From positions 1,658,530 to 1,722,529 of the forward strand of contig NZ_CP080572.1 of NCBI RefSeq assembly GCF_023746595.1: 64,000 nt of DNA. Reading direction: 5' to 3'. This document shows, in pieces, positions 34,861 to 43,294 of this stretch. The position numbers were made by a program, and so were the translations under genes. Within the stretch, counting starts at the first letter, position 1, and each line of letters opens with the position of its first letter. The notes below the pieces were generated by a model. That model was not told the origin of the DNA. It made no database searches and saw only the letters and a list, made by a program, of their open reading frames with translations. Origin of the DNA: Thermococcus argininiproducens (GTDB taxonomy: Archaea; Methanobacteriota_B; Thermococci; Thermococcales; Thermococcaceae).

Positions 34861-35364
34861 ATGAAGAAGCTTTTGGTTCTTGATTTAGACGGAACACTTT
34901 GGGAACAAAAAGATGTACAACAAATGGTTCTTAAATTTGAAATCCTGCGATTTAGAGATCCTCAATTTAAGGTTGAAGGGAATCTGCTCATAGATGTTTA
35001 TGGAAGAGAGGTTAGGCTTTTTGAGGGAGCTAGGGAGTTTCTTGAATGGGCAAAGGAAAGATTTATCTTAAGCATAGCAAGCTGGAACGTAGAAGAAATA
35101 GTACGACCAATTTTAGAAGCATTTGGAATTTGGGAGTATTTTCTCTTCCCAAAAATAGAGAATCATCCTGATAAAGCGGATATGATTAGGAGAACAGTCG
35201 AACAGCTTGAAAGTCTGGGCTATGAGATTAGAGAGGTCGTTTATGTTGATGATAATGGTTCTTATGCAGAAGTAAAGAAAAAGGTTCCAAATATAGAATT
35301 CATCCATATGTGGTCCGATGTTAAGAACTTTGAAGAGCTGAAGAAATTCCTTGGGAAAAACTGA
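34861..35364 (+). CDS. HAD-family magnesium-dependent phosphatase-1 (MDP-1) like
   Basis: 167-residue HAD phosphatase. Motif I LVLDLDGTLWEQ with nucleophile Asp, motif II SIASWN, the motif III lysine around NHPDKADMI, and motif IV VVYVDDNGSY. This short form resembles MDP-1, suggested to act on phosphotyrosine or glycated protein. GGTGGTATC precedes the ATG. An IS-end-like sequence follows directly after the stop. Confidence 0.83.
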   Translation: MKKLLVLDLDGTLWEQKDVQQMVLKFEILRFRDPQFKVEGNLLIDVYGREVRLFEGAREFLEWAKERFILSIASWNVEEIVRPILEAFGIWEYFLFPKIENHPDKADMIRRTVEQLESLGYEIREVVYVDDNGSYAEVKKKVPNIEFIHMWSDVKNFEELKKFLGKN

Positions 35365-35400
35365 CATCCTCCCCGCCCCAAAGAACGAGGTCTTCGAGAG
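35363..35400 (+). repeat. Remnant of an IS200/IS605-type end
   Basis: CTGACATCCTCCCCG at 35363-35377 nearly equals CTGACCTCCTCCCCG at 4621-4635, the outer end of the TnpB element, and both are followed by a GAGGT and a GAG block. The inverted partner is degraded here (GAACGAGG). No tnpB is near it, so it is probably a solo end left by a lost element. Confidence 0.5.
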
Positions 35401-35502
35401 GCAAACAAGCTTTTGCACCATAGCTTTTTTGATTAAATGGTCACTACTGATCACAAACATAATTGCAATTGAGCATTCTTACTGTAATTTGGTGATAACA
35501 TA

Positions 35503-36732
35503 ATGCTCAATAAAAACTTCTGGCTCTATGCTATCGGCAGGTGGATATCCCAAGTTGGATGGGTAATTCAGGACATTGCAGTTCCCCTTTATGTCCTAGA
35601 CAAAACTGGTAGCGGAGCTATAATGAGCATTTTTATAATAGCTGAACTGCTTCCAAGACTCTTAGTGAATCCAGTAGCTGGTGTAATTGGTGATCGTTAT
35701 AACCGAAAAAAGCTAATGGTGTGGCTTGACATAGCTAGAGGTGTCCTCCTTTTCGGAGTTATCCTCTTCAACCTACTCTATATCCAGAGTTTGCTTGCAA
35801 TTCAAGTCATCATGAGTATTATGGGTGCATTTTTCTCAGCAGGGATCTCTGGAATGTTCCCCGACCTTGTAAAAAGAGAAGAACTTGCTCAGGCTAATTC
35901 CACACTTCAGAGCGGTGGTCAGATAATAAGAATCGCTGGGCCTATATTGGGAGGAATAATTTACGCATTTGGTGGGCTTAGGCTTGCAATCCTAATAAAC
36001 GCAATAAGTTTCTTTGGTTCCGGCCTCTTTGAGATGTTAATAGAGTATCAGTGGGGAAGCCGTAAGATTTCAAGTCTCGGCGAAGTATGGGAAGATATGC
36101 TCGAAGGTTTTAAATTTATAAAAAATTCAAAAAGTTTACTCATTCTTGTTAGCCTTGGGATAGTCCTAAACACCCTGTTAAATCCGATTTTTGTGGTTAT
36201 CCTCCCGTACATGTCACGAGTCATTTTAGGGTTTTCCTCTGTTCAATTCGGGAGTATTCAAACCGCCGCCACAATTGGAGCCTTGGCCGGGAACCTCCTC
36301 ATAGCAGGGAAGCTCAAAGAATCCTCTGAGAATCTGCTATTCAAAGCCCTTTTTGCCCAACTTATATGTCTGCTTCTGCTTTCAGTGGTTGTACATCCTT
36401 TAGTCAGACTTGTAGCTTATCCAGCACTCCTCGGGATTTTTATGATAGGTGGATTCTTCAACATTCTGGTTAATGTCCCACTCTTCACTAAGCTTCAAAA
36501 GGGCGTCCCTAATGAAGTTCGCGCCAGATTCTTCTCTGCCTTTGAGACTGCAATAATGGCTACAACTCCACTTGGAATGGCAGTTATTGGGCCTCTCTTA
36601 GATATCGTTGATATTTCAGCCCTTGTGGCTACCCTAGTTACCCTCAGCCTCCTTGCGTCAATATATTACTACCTTAACTTTAGAGAAAGTGTCATGAACA
36701 TTGGTGTAGAAACCAGGGGAATGATTGGATAA
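35503..36732 (+). CDS. MFS transporter (EntS / macrolide efflux-like)
   Basis: 409 residues with about 12 hydrophobic helices. The conserved loop GVIGDRYNRKKLMVWLD between helices 2 and 3 is the MFS motif, and GRWISQVGWVIQDIAVPLYV is the typical first helix of the MFS_3 exporter group. Likely a proton-driven exporter; the substrate is unknown. GGTGATAACATA precedes the ATG. It opens an accessory region in which few genes are conserved. Confidence 0.83.
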   Translation: MLNKNFWLYAIGRWISQVGWVIQDIAVPLYVLDKTGSGAIMSIFIIAELLPRLLVNPVAGVIGDRYNRKKLMVWLDIARGVLLFGVILFNLLYIQSLLAIQVIMSIMGAFFSAGISGMFPDLVKREELAQANSTLQSGGQIIRIAGPILGGIIYAFGGLRLAILINAISFFGSGLFEMLIEYQWGSRKISSLGEVWEDMLEGFKFIKNSKSLLILVSLGIVLNTLLNPIFVVILPYMSRVILGFSSVQFGSIQTAATIGALAGNLLIAGKLKESSENLLFKALFAQLICLLLLSVVVHPLVRLVAYPALLGIFMIGGFFNILVNVPLFTKLQKGVPNEVRARFFSAFETAIMATTPLGMAVIGPLLDIVDISALVATLVTLSLLASIYYYLNFRESVMNIGVETRGMIG

Positions 36733-36899
36733 TCCATAGGCATAGCTGTTGCTTTTTAAATTCTTCTATATTCTCTTCAATCTTTTTTGGCATTCTTTAG
36801 CTATAGCATCTCACCCTCTTTTGTTAGCTTCATAGTAGTGATTAACCCAAAACTCCTAGCTTAGAAAATTTAACAATAATAAAACTCTCCTACTTCTTC

Positions 36900-36913
36900 T
36901 TTGGGTACCCAAA
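36900..36913. promoter_or_regulatory. 14-bp perfect palindrome at a promoter
   Basis: TTTGGGTACCCAAA directly abuts the TATA box AGTATATAATG (36914-36924) of the next gene and covers the BRE position. A protein bound here would block TFB/TBP. The regulator is unknown. Confidence 0.55.
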
Positions 36914-36943
36914 AGTATATAATGCTTGTAGGTAACAAAGATT

Positions 36944-36964
36944 GTCACCACAAATTAAGGTGAC
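36944..36964 (+). promoter_or_regulatory. Inverted repeat at the predicted transcript start
   Basis: GTCACC (36944-36949) and GGTGAC (36959-36964), separated by nine bases, lie about 25 bases after the TATA box, the expected transcription start. It could be a second operator or a leader hairpin. The rest of the 259-base interval 36733-36991 is AT-rich with no gene. Confidence 0.4.
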
Positions 36965-36991
36965 GAATGTTCCGAAATGAGGTAAAACAAA

Positions 36992-37840
36992 ATGATAAAA
37001 AGCGTATTAATTGTATTAGGAATAATCGTTATTCTGTTAGTCTCAACCGCTGTTCTTGGTGGTGTTGCATTCACCAAAAGGACAAGAAATGACGCAAAAG
37101 AGCTTTTTAAAGAGAGTGATATGACAAAACCCAAAGTCATTACCGAGGAAGATGTACAAGATCTGCCTGAGCCGGTTCAAAGGTATTTAAGATATACCCA
37201 GATTATAGGCACGGAAGAAATCAACACCGTTAGGTTAAAACAAGACGGGTATTTCCGTATGAAAGAAGATCAAAAGTGGATGCCACTAACAGCAGAGCAG
37301 TATTTTAGGGTAGATTCCGCTGAGTTCATCTGGATAGCAAAAGTGAGAGCTGCTCCACTGCTATCAATACATGCGAAGGACGAATTTGTTGAGGGTAGGG
37401 GCAATCTGGTGGTAAAACTATTGGGATTGATTACGGTTGTAGATGCAAAAGGAAATGCGGTTGATCACGGAGAGCTTTTGAGATTTCTTGCTGAGTGCAT
37501 CTGGTTTCCTTCAGCATTTTTAAACGACTACATCACATGGGAATCTATAGATAACACCTCAGCAAAAGCTACGATAACCTACAACGGAGTTTCAGCCTCT
37601 GCGGTCTTCCATTTTAACGAAAAGGGTGAAGTAACGAGAATCACTGCAAAGCGGTACATGGAGGTTAATGGGGAGTTCGTTTTAGAGGACTGGGAGGGAC
37701 AGATTGTGGAATATAAAATGTTCAACGGCGTTATTGTCCCAAGCAAGGTCAACATAATATGGAAGCTGAAAACAGGGGACTTTTGCTATGACCAAATTGA
37801 GATTGTGGACATCGAATACAACGGTTTATCAATATATTAA
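36992..37840 (+). CDS. DUF6544-type membrane-anchored protein
   Basis: 282 residues. An N-terminal transmembrane helix (residues 5-27) precedes the family hallmark LPEPVQRYLRYTQIIG around residues 61-76. The rest is beta-rich (for example DGYFRMKEDQKWMPLTAEQYF), suggesting a lipid-binding-like barrel facing out or in. Family function is unknown; homologues are scattered in bacteria, so transfer is plausible. GAGGTAAAACAAA precedes the ATG. Two palindromes in its promoter suggest tight regulation. Confidence 0.7.
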   Translation: MIKSVLIVLGIIVILLVSTAVLGGVAFTKRTRNDAKELFKESDMTKPKVITEEDVQDLPEPVQRYLRYTQIIGTEEINTVRLKQDGYFRMKEDQKWMPLTAEQYFRVDSAEFIWIAKVRAAPLLSIHAKDEFVEGRGNLVVKLLGLITVVDAKGNAVDHGELLRFLAECIWFPSAFLNDYITWESIDNTSAKATITYNGVSASAVFHFNEKGEVTRITAKRYMEVNGEFVLEDWEGQIVEYKMFNGVIVPSKVNIIWKLKTGDFCYDQIEIVDIEYNGLSIY

Positions 37841-37848
37841 TGCTGATT

Positions 37849-38709
37849 TCACCTTCCATCATTGATCTCAAATTTGGATATCTGCCACCCAAAGTTAGCG
37901 CTCCTGCTATGAGGACCTCCAAACTCTGTTCCAACTTCCCAATCTTCCAGATAGAGTTCGTCAAATTTCTCAACTCTACAAAGATTTTCTTCAAAAACTT
38001 CTTTAGCAGTGGATAAAAGAGGTGTAACATCAAGCCTTATCTCCCCACTTTTAATGGGCTCTTTTAAACGGAAGGTTATCAAGTCCCAGGGCAGGGCATT
38101 ACAGTAGAGCCATACCTCCCATTCTACTTCCCTCAGGGTACTGTTTACAACTATTTTGGTTTTTGTGATGTCAATCTTGCTCCCTGCTGGTCTAATGAGT
38201 GAATTCGAGTAGAGCCACACCATTAACTCTACATCGCCCTCTTTAATCTCTTTGGCTTTTTCCTCCGCGGTTATCCATGTCTCCATAGCCAAGTTTATGG
38301 GTAGGTCTCTCTCGTGCCAGAGGGAATAGTTCAATGTTACCTCAAAACTTTCAAGCTCCTTTATCTTTATGGGGAGATCTCCCTGAGTTTTGTGGCCAGT
38401 CCAAGGTTTATAACCATATATAACTTCTGGATAGCCTTGAACGTAGCGGTGAGGTTCTTTCATCACAACGCCACTCAGATTTGCATAAAACATTATCGTG
38501 TTGTTGCTTCTATAATAAGCTAGCTCAGCGCTTCCATTGAACTCCTTTATGTTCCAAAAATTGAACTCCATGATGAGTTCGATCCCATTGTAGTTTATCT
38601 TTCTATTTGAGCCGGGCTCGGTTAGGGCAACATCTCCTTTATTCCCCAAACAACCAAATATTAAAAATGCAAAAATAACTAAACCAACGGTGATAAGTTT
38701 TGTTTTCAT
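37849..38709 (-). CDS. Secreted lipoprotein of unknown function
   Basis: 286 residues. The signal peptide MKTKLITVGLVIFAFLIFGC ends in a lipobox (FLIFGC), so the mature protein would be lipid-anchored outside the membrane. The rest is beta-rich with many tryptophans and no recognisable catalytic motif. AAGGAGAGTATT precedes the ATG. It is convergent with the DUF6544 gene, nine bases apart. Confidence 0.7.
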   Translation of the reverse strand: MKTKLITVGLVIFAFLIFGCLGNKGDVALTEPGSNRKINYNGIELIMEFNFWNIKEFNGSAELAYYRSNNTIMFYANLSGVVMKEPHRYVQGYPEVIYGYKPWTGHKTQGDLPIKIKELESFEVTLNYSLWHERDLPINLAMETWITAEEKAKEIKEGDVELMVWLYSNSLIRPAGSKIDITKTKIVVNSTLREVEWEVWLYCNALPWDLITFRLKEPIKSGEIRLDVTPLLSTAKEVFEENLCRVEKFDELYLEDWEVGTEFGGPHSRSANFGWQISKFEINDGR

Positions 38710-39265
38710 AATACTCTCCTTGATTTTTAGGTTCTGTTTAATCCAGTATTTAACTCTTTATATTTAACTCTTGCAACTTGGATGTGCATTCGGTTGGCTC
38801 TAGGGAATACTCTATATGAAAAGCCGCAGCATTTTTCCGGCAGTGGTTCTTCACCATTTCACCGATTTTCTTCTAGGGTTGATGTAACATCGCCTTTTTG
38901 AAGAAAGCATTTTGGAAGCCTTTGGGGCCCTATAACACTAAAGAGATGTCAAAAGATTCAAAATTGCTCAGTTTTGACCATTAGAATATTGTAATTTGAG
39001 CACTTTAAGAAATAGTGGGGTGATGTAAAGTGTTTGACTTTGAGAGTTTGAGATTTTGGACGAGAGTGAGCAAAGAGGAAAGCAAAGTTGTGAAAGAATG
39101 GGCAGTTAAAGATGCATGGGGATTCAGGAACATGATGTAAGGAAGTGTCAGCAGATGATGAAACAGAAAAAAGTGAAAAGAGGAAAAATTAAGCCAGAGA
39201 CTCTCTTTCTCTGGCATGCCTTGAATTTAAAGAGATGAAAGGGACTACTTAGGTGGTTATGAACA
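38710..39265. other. Gene-poor interval of 556 bases
   Basis: It contains a duplicated TATTTAACTCTT promoter-like segment (about 38750-38775) serving the lipoprotein gene, several short stretches that look like decayed coding sequence, and one 36-codon open frame described separately. No RNA gene was recognised. Confidence 0.5.
39030..39140 (+). CDS. Possible 36-residue small protein or gene remnant
   Basis: A GTG start five bases after a good GGGGTGAT ribosome binding site opens a frame MFDFESLRFWTRVSKEES and on to WGFRNMM. The composition is protein-like (charged helix), but no family is recognised; it may be the beginning of a decayed gene. Confidence 0.25.
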   Translation: MFDFESLRFWTRVSKEESKVVKEWAVKDAWGFRNMM

Positions 39266-39844
39266 ATGGAACGACCAAAAATTATGGAAGGGGAGAAGGT
39301 TTCATTGGCTGTTATTTTGAAAGAAGACAAAGATAAATGGTTTTTATTGGCAAATGACAGAGATATACAAATCTTCCTTAATGATGGAGCGAGAATATAC
39401 CCAAGAGAAAAATTTGATGAGATCTATGAGATGTCTAAAAAGAACAAACAGAAAATGGTGGATTTTGCAATAGTAAGCAACATTAGTGGTGAGCTTGTTG
39501 GGTTTATAGGTCTACAGGGAATTAACTGGGTTTCAAGGCATGCTATGGTCTGGTATGCTATAGTTAAAGAGCATTGGGGGAACGGGTATGCAAGTGAAGC
39601 TTTGAGTCTATTATGCAAGTTTGCTTTCGAAAACATGAATCTCAACAAGATTTGGACAAGAGTGTATGAGCCAAACAAAGCTTCCCAGAGGGTTTTGGAG
39701 AAAAATGGCTTCAAGTTTGTCGGCCGCTTAAGGAAGCATGTTTATTTGCCTGAGTTTGGTTATGTGGATGAGCTACATTATGACCTGCTGAGGGAGGACA
39801 ATAAAGGAGGAATGGGATTCTCGTTTAGCGGGTACTGGCTATGA
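39266..39844 (+). CDS. GNAT acetyltransferase (RimJ/RimL type)
   Basis: 192 residues of the ribosomal-protein N-acetyltransferase group. The acetyl-CoA loop is VWYAIVKEHWGNGYASEAL, and NLNKIWTRVYEPNKASQRVLEKNGF is the characteristic strand-helix near the C-terminus. The final 20 residues (NKGGMGFSFSGYWL) are unusual and may be a read-on after loss of the original end. AGGTGGTTATGAACA precedes the ATG. Confidence 0.85.
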   Translation: MERPKIMEGEKVSLAVILKEDKDKWFLLANDRDIQIFLNDGARIYPREKFDEIYEMSKKNKQKMVDFAIVSNISGELVGFIGLQGINWVSRHAMVWYAIVKEHWGNGYASEALSLLCKFAFENMNLNKIWTRVYEPNKASQRVLEKNGFKFVGRLRKHVYLPEFGYVDELHYDLLREDNKGGMGFSFSGYWL

Positions 39845-39886
39845 GTTTGGAAGGTTTCAATGAACGCGAGGATTGGCTATAAATGA

Positions 39887-40000
39887 GGTTCTCTTTTACC
39901 TTGGGAGATCTTCTTCGTTATTGAGAAGGGGCCTCTTGAGGAGGGAGAGCTAAAAAAGCGAAAGAGTGGACACAAAAGGTTTGGCAAAATACAATATTGA
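39887..40000 (+). pseudogene. Possible C-terminal gene fragment
   Basis: An open frame without a start reads PWEIFFVIEKGPLEEGELKK and then a basic tail before a stop. It looks like the end of a lost protein; no family is recognised. The surrounding 235 bases between the acetyltransferase and SDR genes hold nothing else. Confidence 0.2.
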
Positions 40001-40079
40001 GAGCTTAAAGAAGAAGTAATAATCGAAGCGTGGTTGTGAAAGGTGATTGGGATAAGTGTCGACGTTTGGAGGATTTAAG

Positions 40080-41372
40080 ATGGGATATGAAAAATTGAAA
40101 AGTATGGACCTATCCAGAGACGAATTCTCTGGAAAAGTTGCACTCATTACGGGTGCAGGACGCGGTATTGGTAAAGAGCTTGCAAAAGTTTTGGCATGGC
40201 TTGGTGCAAAGGTTATTATTGCCGAGATTTCCGAATCAGGCGCTGAAGTTGAAGAAGAGATTCACTCTAAGGGAGGCACAGCTTTTTATTTCCAAACTGA
40301 TGTCTCTGATAAGAAGAGCATTAGGAAACTTGCAGAGAGAATCCTCAAAGAGTTCGGCAAAGTGGATATACTGGTCAACAACGCCACTATAGTGAAGACT
40401 GGTTCAATATTAGACACATCTCATGAAGATTGGGACGAGTCCTGGAAAGTCAATGTTCAAGCAGCTGTTCTTTTAGTAAAGGCCTTTCTGCCAAGTATGG
40501 TAAAAAGAAAGGATGGAGTTATTGTCATGATGACATCAGAAGAGGGAATGCCTTACGTAGCACCATATTCGGCTTCTAAAGCTGCATTAAACTCATTTGG
40601 GCTCTCTTTAGCGACAGAACTGGGTGAGGACTCGGGTGTGTCGGTCTTCATCTTTGCGCCCGGAATGGTTGACACTCCGGGAATAAGAAATGCTGCTCAA
40701 GAGTTAGCTCCGCTCTATGGCATGGCATATGATGAGTTCATAAATCAAAGTGTGAATCCAGGATATAATGGGCTCATGCCAGCTGAAGACTGTGCAGCAG
40801 GACTTGCCTACTGCATTGCTTATGCAAAGGACTATCATGGGCAGATGGCGGACCCATTCGGGCCGCTTGCTAAGGCAGGGCTCCTAATTTTCCCCACACA
40901 AGCTGAGGGCAAACATACCAACAATATTCTCCATAGAGATGAGGCTGTGAGTGAAAAAACGGCATTTGAACTCGTTGAAGAACTAAAAAAGATCATGGAA
41001 GACGTTGAAAGAGAGACTAACGAACTCAACAGGTTCGCGAGGATGTGGGTTAGAAGAATATTCAGACAGAGAACCGGAATGAGCATCAAAGAGTGGTTAG
41101 GTGCTGTTGAAGAGCTCATCTCCGGACTTCAGGAGTTGGAGACGGCAATAAGAGCAAATAACGACACAAAAGCTGAACAGATACGTGCAAAGCTCCCGTG
41201 GATGATAACTTACCTGGAAAAACTGGCAGACAACTTCAAACAGAATATGAAAGACGTAGAGGGTTTCATCAAAGATCCCGAAGCCCTCGCCAAAGCTCTA
41301 GAGACTCTGGCTTATAGAGAAAACGTTACACGTTCGCTAATTGTCATGCTTAGGGAGGAAATGGAAGCATGA
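40080..41372 (+). CDS. Short-chain dehydrogenase/reductase with long C-terminal helical extension
   Basis: 430 residues. Residues about 18-260 are an SDR: GAGRGIGKELAKVL (NAD(P) loop), LVNNATIV, and a catalytic YSASK preceded by a serine in MMTSEEGMPYVAPYSASK. The last 170 residues are charged helices (KKIMEDVERETNELNRF, KLPWMITYLEKLADNF) unusual for an SDR and possibly a partner-binding or oligomerisation domain. GGAGGATTTAAG lies before the ATG at 40080; an earlier GTG at 40056 is less likely. Substrate unknown. Confidence 0.8.
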   Translation: MGYEKLKSMDLSRDEFSGKVALITGAGRGIGKELAKVLAWLGAKVIIAEISESGAEVEEEIHSKGGTAFYFQTDVSDKKSIRKLAERILKEFGKVDILVNNATIVKTGSILDTSHEDWDESWKVNVQAAVLLVKAFLPSMVKRKDGVIVMMTSEEGMPYVAPYSASKAALNSFGLSLATELGEDSGVSVFIFAPGMVDTPGIRNAAQELAPLYGMAYDEFINQSVNPGYNGLMPAEDCAAGLAYCIAYAKDYHGQMADPFGPLAKAGLLIFPTQAEGKHTNNILHRDEAVSEKTAFELVEELKKIMEDVERETNELNRFARMWVRRIFRQRTGMSIKEWLGAVEELISGLQELETAIRANNDTKAEQIRAKLPWMITYLEKLADNFKQNMKDVEGFIKDPEALAKALETLAYRENVTRSLIVMLREEMEA

Positions 41373-41464
41373 TGACAGATGCAGAGTTTAAATAACAGTT
41401 CTTGCAGAAAAGAGAAAGTTTAAAGTGAGTTAAACAGACATTAAAAACCTAAGGAGGTATCATT

Positions 41465-42259
41465 ATGGAAAAAGTTATTGGAGTATGTGGATGTATATGT
41501 AGCGATTGTGGAATGTATAGAAAAAACTGTGGAGGGTGTCATGCCATAAAAGGCAGGCCATGCTGGCTGCATGAAGTGGGGCTTAAGATTTGTGATTTCT
41601 ATGAGTGCTGTGTGATCGATAAAGGGCTGGAGCACTGCGGACAGTGCGAAGAAATCCCATGCGACAGGTTCTGGATGAACAAAGCCCCCACATTGACGGA
41701 AGAAGAACACAGGAGAATCGTGGAGGAGAGGGTTGGTTTGCTTAAGAGAGTATTGCCCTATAACAGTGAAGCACCCGCAATCTTTAAAGAGATAAGACAG
41801 TTCATTCGCAATACAATTTCATATCAGATTGAGGTTGAACATATAGGTAGCACAGCAGTCCCCGGTCTAGGGGGAAAGGGCATCATTGACGTATTGATTA
41901 TAACCAAGAAGGAGCATATGTGGAAAGTGGTTGAAATATTAGAATCCAAAGGATATAAATATAATCCTCAAGGTGGAACCCCTCCCGAAAGGCTTTTCGT
42001 TTCAGGACAATACAGACATTGTGGGAAAGAACTCCACATACACATCCATATAACATTTTTTGGAAGCAAAGAACACAGAGATAAGTTGTTCTTCCGTGAT
42101 TATCTTAGGAAACATCCGGAAGAAGCTAAGAGGTATTATGAGCTCAAAAAACAATGGAGCAAAGAAGCAGGATTAGATGATTCTAAATATGCTCGGCTTA
42201 AAACACCATACATAAATAGAATCCTGTCTCTCCAGTCATCTAAAGCAAACGAGTTATAG
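41465..42259 (+). CDS. DUF3795 zinc domain fused to GrpB/UPF0157 nucleotidyltransferase-like domain
   Basis: 264 residues with two parts. Residues 1-75 are a cysteine-rich DUF3795 domain (CGCICSDCGMYRKNCGGCHA, CWLHEVG, CCVIDKGLEHCGQCEEIPCD). From about 88 onward is a GrpB domain with EHIGSTAVPGLGGKGIIDVLI, in which the GS and the aspartate form the nucleotidyltransferase site. GrpB proteins are usually separate; the pairing suggests that the metal or zinc domain supplies substrate binding. TAAGGAGGTATCATT precedes the ATG. Confidence 0.82.
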   Translation: MEKVIGVCGCICSDCGMYRKNCGGCHAIKGRPCWLHEVGLKICDFYECCVIDKGLEHCGQCEEIPCDRFWMNKAPTLTEEEHRRIVEERVGLLKRVLPYNSEAPAIFKEIRQFIRNTISYQIEVEHIGSTAVPGLGGKGIIDVLIITKKEHMWKVVEILESKGYKYNPQGGTPPERLFVSGQYRHCGKELHIHIHITFFGSKEHRDKLFFRDYLRKHPEEAKRYYELKKQWSKEAGLDDSKYARLKTPYINRILSLQSSKANEL

Positions 42260-42338
42260 ACATGATAAACCTAAAACATAATAACAATGAACATTACAAA
42301 AACAAGTGCATGGTTTTAATAAAGGGAGGACATGAATT

Positions 42339-42416
42339 ATGTATTCTAACCAAAAACTGCAAAAGATATTTGAAATCCAAAAAATAATGGATTTAACATC
42401 GACGGCTGGCGCTTAA
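42339..42416 (+). pseudogene. Duplicated 5' end of the metalloprotease-like gene at 43295
   Basis: A 25-codon frame, MYSNQKLQKIFEIQKIMDL and on, starts nine bases after GGGAGG and then hits a stop. Bases 42350-42382 are identical to 43255-43287, which read in the frame of the protein at 43295. This copy therefore preserves the start codon and ribosome binding site that the downstream gene has lost. Confidence 0.6.
42350..42382 (+). repeat. 33-bp direct repeat, copy 1
   Basis: Identical to 43255-43287, with a further ATAATGGA match after a short gap. The two copies flank the acetyltransferase gene at 42439. Confidence 0.85.
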
Positions 42417-42438
42417 AGACAAAAACGGAGGTTTAGGG

Positions 42439-43239
42439 ATGCAATTGGAAGCGTTTTACGATGCACTTATATCAACTTATTGCGAAAATCCCTGTCAGGT
42501 CTTGCCAAATGCGTTATGGAAGACTCTAAAAGACCTTAGCAAATTTGATACGTCATTCAGGGCTGAAAACGGCCTAGTAACGCACCTTGAGGCTTGGAAG
42601 GAGAATGAATTATACGTATATTGGAACCGGAGCAGAAACCCACCAAAAATTCCCAAGGAACGCTTGAATGGCTTAAAATTTGCTCTTGTGCACCAAGACT
42701 TTTTAAGAGCTTTCCCCATTGAGAGGTTTGACATAAAAGTGCCGTACTTCAGGCTTATACATAAAAAGCGGCAGGTGAGAGAGGTAGAGCTGCCACAAGG
42801 CTTCCACATAGTTGACGTAGACGCAAAAAACGAGAGCAACCTTGTTGCAGAGGTCATCAAGAGATGCTACGAAAACATAAACGTAACTCCAGAAATAGTA
42901 AAAAGCTGGACTAAGCACCCAGTATTTGACCCCAATCTGTGGATCTGGATAATTGATAGCGAGAAAGGCAATCCGGCTGGATTAGGGATTGCGGAGCTTG
43001 ATCCCACAGTTCGAGAAGGTTCCCTTGAGTGGATACAGGTTCTTCCAGAGTACAGAGGAAGAGGCATAGGCAAAACCCTTGTACTGGAGTTACTCAGACG
43101 TTTCCAGGATCGTGCGGCATTTACTACGGTATCCGGAGAGGTTAACAATAAAACCAAGCCAGAACTCCTTTACAGACGATGTGGATTCCGGGGAAATGAC
43201 GTTTGGTGGCTTTTAATCAGGAAACAGACAGGAGTGTGA
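42439..43239 (+). CDS. GNAT acetyltransferase
   Basis: 266 residues. The C-terminal half is a GNAT domain with EWIQVLPEYRGRGIGKTLVLELL (acetyl-CoA loop R-G-x-G-I-G) and ELLYRRCGFRGNDVWWLL at the end. The N-terminal half (about 120 residues) is not recognised. ACGGAGGTTTAGGG precedes the ATG. The gene sits between 33-bp direct repeats and probably arrived or was duplicated as a unit. Confidence 0.8.
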   Translation: MQLEAFYDALISTYCENPCQVLPNALWKTLKDLSKFDTSFRAENGLVTHLEAWKENELYVYWNRSRNPPKIPKERLNGLKFALVHQDFLRAFPIERFDIKVPYFRLIHKKRQVREVELPQGFHIVDVDAKNESNLVAEVIKRCYENINVTPEIVKSWTKHPVFDPNLWIWIIDSEKGNPAGLGIAELDPTVREGSLEWIQVLPEYRGRGIGKTLVLELLRRFQDRAAFTTVSGEVNNKTKPELLYRRCGFRGNDVWWLLIRKQTGV

Positions 43240-43254
43240 AACTATTTTCCAAAT

Positions 43255-43287
43255 CCAAAAACTGCAAAAGATATTTGAAATCCAAAA
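43255..43287 (+). repeat. 33-bp direct repeat, copy 2
   Basis: Second copy; it is in frame with and directly upstream of the metalloprotease-like gene at 43295. Confidence 0.85.
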
Positions 43288-43294
43288 CAAGATA

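Noticed and set aside
39150-39200. C box-like AGATGATGA in the gene-poor interval.
   Set aside because: No D box follows at a suitable distance.
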